From the NCBI RefSeq assembly GCF_029379315.1, contig NZ_JAQYWQ010000047.1, positions 1 through 47,690 on the forward strand: a stretch of 47,690 nt of DNA, written 5' to 3'. The DNA comes from Nostoc sp. S13. GTDB taxonomy: Bacteria > Cyanobacteriota > Cyanobacteriia > Cyanobacteriales > Nostocaceae. Under the pieces are notes generated by a model. That model searched no databases. It saw nothing but the letters and a program-made list of their open reading frames with translations, and was not told where the DNA came from. Position 1 is the first letter of the stretch. The number at the start of each line of letters is the position of its first letter. A program made the position numbers and the translations under genes. This document shows, piece after piece, positions 45,180-47,690 of this stretch.

Positions 45180-45731
45180 ATGAGTATAAAAATTCCTCGT
45201 AGAGATTTTTTTGTAAAAGGTGGTTTAGCCCTTACTGGGTTAGCATTACCTAATCTTGTTCAGAAAGCTTACGCTCAAACAACAGGGAACTATCCTGAAG
45301 CTGGGCCTAGTCAAAAAGCTGTTATTCAGTATCAGGCTCATTTACAGGATTTGGGCGACACCAGCTTTGTCAAGCAACCTCTTTTATGTGGAACAAGTGG
45401 GCAAAGTAGAAGGTTGGAAGGATTCTTAATTAAACTTGCACCTGGTTCTGCGCAAGTGAGTTTGCAATACTTCGCGCACATACAAAACATTGGAGACACA
45501 AGCTGGGTATCTTTAGGTCAGTATTGTGGTACTAAAGACCAGAGCCTTCGATTAGAGGGATTTGCAATAGCACTTACGGGATTCTCCGTAGTGAATTATG
45601 ATGTTTACTATTCCGCACTTCTTCAGGACACAGGACAGACACCTTGGTACAAAAACGGCGAGTTTTGTGGTACAAGGGGGCAAAGTAGAAGGGTAGAAGC
45701 AATTTCTATCTTAATTGCAGACAAAATTTGA
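45180..45731 (+). CDS. Tat-exported protein with three ChW-type repeats
   Basis: A 183-residue protein. The N-terminus is a Tat signal (PRRDFFVKGGLALTGLALP, cut after AYAQ). The rest is three repeats at about 51-86, 97-131 and 143-179, each of the form YxAHLQDLGDTSFV..CGTSGQSRRLEGFLIKL in pattern (Y-x-H-hydrophobic-Q-x-x-G-x-T, then CGT-x-x-Q-S-x-R-x-E). These are clostridial hydrophobic repeats (ChW), which act in extracellular binding. The GW of the consensus is replaced by GD or GQ, and a Trp/Phe is found a few residues later. Three Cys, one per repeat, are conserved. Probably a periplasmic or surface protein. Confidence 0.85.
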   Translation: MSIKIPRRDFFVKGGLALTGLALPNLVQKAYAQTTGNYPEAGPSQKAVIQYQAHLQDLGDTSFVKQPLLCGTSGQSRRLEGFLIKLAPGSAQVSLQYFAHIQNIGDTSWVSLGQYCGTKDQSLRLEGFAIALTGFSVVNYDVYYSALLQDTGQTPWYKNGEFCGTRGQSRRVEAISILIADKI

Positions 45732-46055
45732 TGTTCTATTATTAACCCAAGTTGCTAGGGAGCATCCCAATTTGGCAAAAAGAGCGGGAAAAGTCCCACA
45801 TAATTCGCGAATATTTATCGCGAATTATGTGGGACTATACTTTGGGATGCTCCGTATTCATCTGCTGTGGGTAGTAAGTCGCAAACTCACAAGTCTACAG
45901 GTAGAGTGTGTATAAGTCCTATTGCGTATAAAGCAGCAGGAGATAGACTAAATCGCTAATGACTACTGAGAAATGATAGATTTTCTATCATAAGTAGGAG
46001 CCATAAAGAAGCTAATATTTGCAACGATCGCTTTTAAAGGTACAAAAAGTTATTC
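45732..46055. other. gene-free stretch with a MITE
   Basis: Contains the palindromic element at 45758-45854. The remainder is A/T-rich and includes the upstream region of the amylase gene. The plus-strand frame at 45715-45915 crosses the element and is not a gene. Confidence 0.5.
45758..45854. mobile_element. 97-base palindromic MITE with TA target duplication
   Basis: Outer inverted repeats GGGAGCATCCCAA and TTGGGATGCTCCG, inner perfect 18-base inverted repeat AGTCCCACATAATTCGCG / CGCGAATTATGTGGGACT. TA flanks both ends. TA duplication with short palindromic body fits an IS630/Tc1-type non-autonomous element. No coding frame. Confidence 0.75.
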
Positions 46056-47550
46056 ATGCAAATTCAAACACCAGACTGGGTAAAGCACGCTGTTTTCTAC
46101 CAAATCTTCCCAGACCGCTTTGCCAGAAGCAAAAAACCGCGCAAACGGCTGTTGCACGAAGGCCGTTGGGAAGATTGGGAAGCTATGCCAACACTTCAAG
46201 GTTATAAAGGCGGCGATTTGTGGGGCATCATGGAGCAATTAGACTACATAAAGGATTTGGGGATTAACGCGATTTATTTCACACCCATTTTTCAATCCGC
46301 CAGTAATCACCGCTATCATACCCACGATTATTACCAAGTTGACCCGATGTTGGGGGGTAACGAGGCTTTTAAGGAATTGCTAGATGCAGCGCATCAACGC
46401 AATATCAAAGTCGTTTTGGATGGAGTGTTTAACCATTCCAGCCGGGGCTTTTTCTTTTTCCATGACGTTTTAGAGAATGGCCCCTATTCCCCTTGGGTAA
46501 ATTGGTTCAAAATAGAAGGCTGGCCCCTTTCACCATACAATGGGGAATTGCCTGCCAACTACGGGAGTTGGGTGGGAAATCGTGCCTTGCCAGAATTTAA
46601 CCACGATAATCCAGAAGTACGGGAATACATTATGGAAATTGCCGAATATTGGATTAAATTCGGCATCGACGGTTGGCGATTGGATGTACCATTTGAAATA
46701 AAAACTCCTGGCTTTTGGCAAGAATTTCGCGATCGCGTTAAGGCAGTCAATCCCGAAGCTTACATTGTGGGCGAAGTGTGGGGAGATTCCCGCCAGTGGC
46801 TAGATGGGACGCAATTTGACGGGGTGATGAATTATCTATTTGCTGGGCCAACAATTGCCTTTGCAGCTGGCGATCGCGTAGTCTTAGAACAAGTCCAAAG
46901 CCGCGACTATCAACCCTACCCACCCTTATTTGCTGCTGAGTACGCCATCAAAATCCAAGAAGTACTGCAACTTTACCCTTGGGAAATTCAGCTAACTCAA
47001 CTTAATTTGCTAGCAAGTCACGATACAGCCCGATTGATGACCATTGCCGGCGGCGATATTGGGAGTATAGAATTGTCAACTCTACTGCTACTCACCTTTC
47101 CCGGTGCTTCCAGCATCTACTATGGTGATGAAGTTGGCTTACCTGGAGGAATAGACCCAGACTCACGTCGTGGTTTTCCTTTAGAGACTAACTGGAATCA
47201 AGAAATTTTCAATACTCACCGCCAATTAATTGCCCTCCGCCACACTTATCCAGCATTGCGTACAGGTGATTACCAAGTCCTCTATGCTCAAGGACAACTT
47301 TATATCTTTGCGCGAACTTTAGGGACAGAGGAATTAATAATTGCCGTCAACGCTGGCACAAGTTCGGTAACAGCGAATGTAGATATCGCCAGTTTGCGTA
47401 CTCAACCTAACAAGCTGTTATATGGTACTGCTGAGGTTGAGTGGAATGGTGAAGGAGAAACTCAGCAGTTGTCATTGAGTCTTTCTCCACGCAGTGGCTG
47501 CATTCTGGGAGTGGGGAAGGTGGGGCCCCCTCTGGGGATAAGGGATAATG

Positions 47551-47558
<8 letters not shown>
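46056..47558 (+). CDS. GH13 alpha-amylase family enzyme (neopullulanase/cyclomaltodextrinase-like)
   Basis: A 500-residue enzyme. The GH13 catalytic residues are present: nucleophile Asp210 in DGWRLDV, acid Glu240 in VGEVWGD, and transition-state Asp323 in LLASHDTARL. The start HAVFYQIFPDRFA and the GGDLWGIMEQLDYIKDLGIN segment are typical of the cyclomaltodextrinase/neopullulanase subfamily, but the extra N-terminal domain of many of these is absent. It hydrolyses alpha-1,4 (and perhaps 1,6) glucan oligomers in the cytoplasm; no signal peptide. The C-terminal beta domain ends in LSPRSGCILGVGKVG, after which the frame runs into repeat DNA. Confidence 0.94.
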
Positions 47559-47603
<45 letters not shown>

Positions 47604-47633
47604 GATGAGGGGAATGAGGGGAATGAGGGGAAT

Positions 47634-47690
47634 AACCAATGCCCAATGCCCAATGCCCAATGCCCAATGCCCAATGCCCAATGCCCAATG
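47634..47690. repeat. heptamer tandem repeat CCCAATG
   Basis: Seven to eight copies of CCCAATG, running to the window edge. Its full length cannot be seen. Confidence 0.95.

Noticed and set aside
45715..45915. 66-residue plus-strand frame after the ChW gene
   Set aside because: It runs through the palindromic MITE and has no independent start signal.

Overview
The window looks like chromosome from a filamentous, heterocyst-type cyanobacterium (Nostoc/Anabaena and relatives). The evidence is many GCGATCGC (HIP1) sites, heptanucleotide tandem repeats (AATGACT, CCCAATG, CTCCCCA), an rbp-rpsU pair, NdhD, a cyanobacterial-type GlgC, several Ser/Thr kinases, WD40/caspase and PEP-CTERM proteins, and numerous small palindromic mobile elements. 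No rRNA or tRNA gene was seen. The genus is an inference from style and gene content.

Layout. 0-10 kb: a zinc-ribbon Ser/Thr kinase with a multi-pass membrane tail, an RNA-binding protein/ribosomal protein S21 operon, an L,D-transpeptidase, small exported proteins, and a MORN-repeat protein beside a Ser/Thr kinase with an almost identical MORN tail; then a secreted TPR protein. 10.4-18.5 kb: a cobalamin-linked locus. A B12 riboswitch on the minus strand precedes a DUF1636 gene, a metE gene gutted by a large internal deletion, an unknown gene, and a TonB-dependent receptor pseudogene split by a small mobile element. An intact BtuF-BtuC-BtuD-like ABC importer lies beyond. A frameshifted DUF4198 protein with a PEP-CTERM tail and a ParD/ParE-type remnant lie in the same stretch. 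18.8-25 kb: a response regulator-histidine kinase, a NarL-type regulator, NdhD, and a two-gene unit encoding a repeat-built coiled-coil protein and a small partner. 25-33 kb: homoserine kinase, an NAD-dependent epimerase-like protein, a secreted phosphodiesterase-like enzyme, an FAD oxidoreductase and RtcA. 33-34.4 kb is a graveyard: GMC oxidoreductase remnant, probable group II intron remnant in antisense, and palindromic repeats. 34.4-37.4 kb: DnaJ-type chaperone, small P-loop kinase, GlgC.

37.9-44.6 kb is the most interesting region. A caspase-nSTAND-TM-WD40 protein with intact His/Cys dyad is followed by a short proline-rich heptapeptide-repeat protein. It is divergent from a Trypco1-like (CU044_2847 family) protein. 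Next to these lie a subtilase with an intact triad and a small stand-alone protein that looks like a copy of the subtilase prodomain. Family knowledge places such domains in proposed protease-based conflict or regulated cell death systems; that this cluster acts as one unit is inference.

45-47.7 kb: a Tat-exported protein made of three ChW-type repeats, two small palindromic elements, a GH13 amylase-type enzyme, and terminal tandem repeats.
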